Source: Ignavibacteriaceae bacterium
Lineage (GTDB): Bacteria; Bacteroidota; Ignavibacteria; Ignavibacteriales; Ignavibacteriaceae
NCBI GenBank assembly: GCA_013360295.1
Contig: JABWCL010000014.1
Coordinates: forward strand, 1-64,000
DNA: 64,000 nucleotides
Direction of reading: 5' to 3'
Under the pieces are notes generated by a model. The model saw nothing but the letters and a program-made list of their open reading frames with translations. It was not told where the DNA came from and did not search any database. Both the position numbers and the translations under genes were made by a program. Numbering within the stretch: the stretch's first letter is position 1; every line of letters begins with the position of its first letter. Below are positions 62,877 to 64,000 of the stretch, piece by piece.

Positions 62877-64000
62877 TTATAACTTATTCACTCTTTCTTC
62901 AAGAGCATTAAGTTCTTCGGTGATTTCTTTCGGCAGGCGAGCGCCAAAGCGTTCGAAGTACTCGCGTAGGCTTTTTACTTCGTTCAGGCCTTCTTCCTTT
63001 GTAAGAGCAAATAATTTTTTCATATCGTCATTTGTAAGGTTTAGTCCGGTAATGTCAACCGCGCCTTCGGCGGGAATGTGCCCAAGCGCGCTTTCCGTAT
63101 AATTATTCTTTCCGTCAAGCCGTTCAAATATCCATTTAAGAACTCTTATGTTATCTCCGTAACCCGGCCAGATAAATTTCCCGTTCTCGTCTTTGCGGAA
63201 CCAGTTAACGAAAAAGATTTTAGGTAGTTTCGACTCATCCGCTTTCTTGCCGGTTTCGAGCCAATGTTTCATATAATCGGCCATATTGTATCCGCAGAAG
63301 GGGAGCATCGCGAAAGGATCGTGGCGAAGCTGGCCGATCGCGCCAAACGCTGCAGCCGTCATCTCTGAGGCAACACTTGCGCCTAAAAATGTTCCGTGCT
63401 GCCAGTTGTGCGCTTCGTAAACAAGAGGAATGAAAGAGGCTCTTCTTCCACCGAAAAGTATAGCTGAGATCGGAACACCTTCGGGATTTTCCCAGGCAGG
63501 ATCAATAGAGGGGCACTGATTTGCGGGAGCCGTGAATCTGGAATTTGGGTGTGCGGCCGGCCGGTGGAAACCGGGCTTCCAGTCCCGTCTTAACCAATCC
63601 ATTAAATGTTTCGGTTGTTCGTCGGTCAACCCTTCCCACCATACATCGTGTTCATCCGAGAGGGCAACGTTTGTGAATATTGTATTTTTGGATGCTGCGA
63701 TCAGCGCGTTCGGATTTGTTTTCATTGATGTGCCCGGGGCAACTCCGAAGAACCCTGCTTCAGGATTGATCGCGTAGAGCCTTCCGTCTTTTCCGAATTT
63801 CATCCACGCGATATCATCACCCACAGTTTCAACTTTCCATCCCGGAAGAGTGGGAAGCATCATTGCCAGATTAGTCTTACCACAGGCGCTCGGGAACGCA
63901 GCTGCAATATATTTCTTTTCTCCCTCCGGATTTGTAACCCCGACAATAAGCATATGCTCCGCGAGCCAGCCTTCATCTCGCGCCATTACTGAGGCAATGC
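62877..64000 (-). CDS. pckG: Phosphoenolpyruvate carboxykinase (GTP), 5' end cut by window
   Basis: The C-terminal 374 residues of a GTP-type PEP carboxykinase, which converts oxaloacetate and GTP to phosphoenolpyruvate, CO2 and GDP at the entry to gluconeogenesis. The kinase loop [12 protein letters not shown], the substrate strand [10 protein letters not shown], the [21 protein letters not shown] block, and FGGRRASF with its conserved Arg residues are all intact. The frame continues past the last base without a stop ([11 protein letters not shown] reads into the edge), so the gene starts outside the window and the M of MARDEGW is internal. Confidence 0.95.
   Translation of the reverse strand, partial: IASVMARDEGWLAEHMLIVGVTNPEGEKKYIAAAFPSACGKTNLAMMLPTLPGWKVETVGDDIAWMKFGKDGRLYAINPEAGFFGVAPGTSMKTNPNALIAASKNTIFTNVALSDEHDVWWEGLTDEQPKHLMDWLRRDWKPGFHRPAAHPNSRFTAPANQCPSIDPAWENPEGVPISAILFGGRRASFIPLVYEAHNWQHGTFLGASVASEMTAAAFGAIGQLRHDPFAMLPFCGYNMADYMKHWLETGKKADESKLPKIFFVNWFRKDENGKFIWPGYGDNIRVLKWIFERLDGKNNYTESALGHIPAEGAVDITGLNLTNDDMKKLFALTKEEGLNEVKSLREYFERFGARLPKEITEELNALEERVNKL

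Overview
The window reads as a chromosomal stretch from a member of the Bacteroidota/Chlorobiota side of the FCB group, most likely an Ignavibacteria-type bacterium. The main support is a set of large secreted proteins that end in type IX secretion (T9SS) sorting domains with the NYPNPFNP signature, or in FlgD-like Ig tails. DUF6150 and GxxExxY genes, a GTP-type PEP carboxykinase and moderate GC with AT-rich intergenic DNA fit this. The assignment is an inference from protein style; no rRNA is present.

1-10.4 kb is an accessory/defence region. A complete IS4-family element (1-1478) sits in a dispersed GC-rich repeat. It is followed by a CARF (RtcR-type) plus winged-helix regulator and a tight four-gene operon: a DUF3696-like AAA ATPase, a protein with a variant phospholipase-D motif (HxR), an SF1 RecD/Pif1-like helicase, and a TPR protein with a C-terminal cold-shock domain. 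I do not recognise this combination as a named defence system, and it is the best candidate here for an undescribed one. A gene remnant, a 50-residue basic protein and an MNT-HEPN toxin-antitoxin pair follow.

10.6-30.6 kb is mostly core and cell-surface DNA. It holds a sodium:neurotransmitter-type symporter preceded by a 37-residue MetS-like membrane peptide, an MmcQ/YjbR protein, two giant paralogous lamin-tail-domain proteins, a DUF116 protein, a 14-blade repeat protein and a secreted GH13 amylase-like enzyme.

30.7-38.5 kb is a second, decaying defence island read leftwards. An HsdR-like type I restriction subunit lies 2 bp upstream of a 1381-residue Avs-like STAND NTPase carrying an Mrr-like nuclease. 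Behind it are a frameshifted relic of hsdM and a GxxExxY gene broken by an in-frame stop, with CACGGAG-rich repeats around them. No hsdS or intact hsdM is in the window.

38.8-51 kb carries a coherent metabolic cluster: thiolase, GbsR/MarR regulator, short-chain dehydrogenase with an NAD-type acidic residue, an atypical FabH-like protein, a solute:sodium symporter, an acyl-CoA synthetase, a tandem-repeat lipoprotein, an outer-membrane barrel and two alpha/beta hydrolases. Two matching 20-bp palindromes precede the thiolase and the dehydrogenase. The gene set fits uptake, hydrolysis, CoA activation and oxidation of a 3-hydroxyacid or its oligomers.

51-64 kb is housekeeping: a small membrane protein, a DUF6150 gene with an amber codon, a CLC chloride transporter, a MenC-type enolase-superfamily enzyme, a GNAT acetyltransferase, a TerC-family protein with no normal start codon, an AAA_14/DUF4143 ATPase with a palindromic promoter region, a BNR/sortilin-like T9SS protein, a KefB-type antiporter and the 3' part of pckG. 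I saw no rRNA, tRNA, CRISPR array, cas gene or prophage structural gene.
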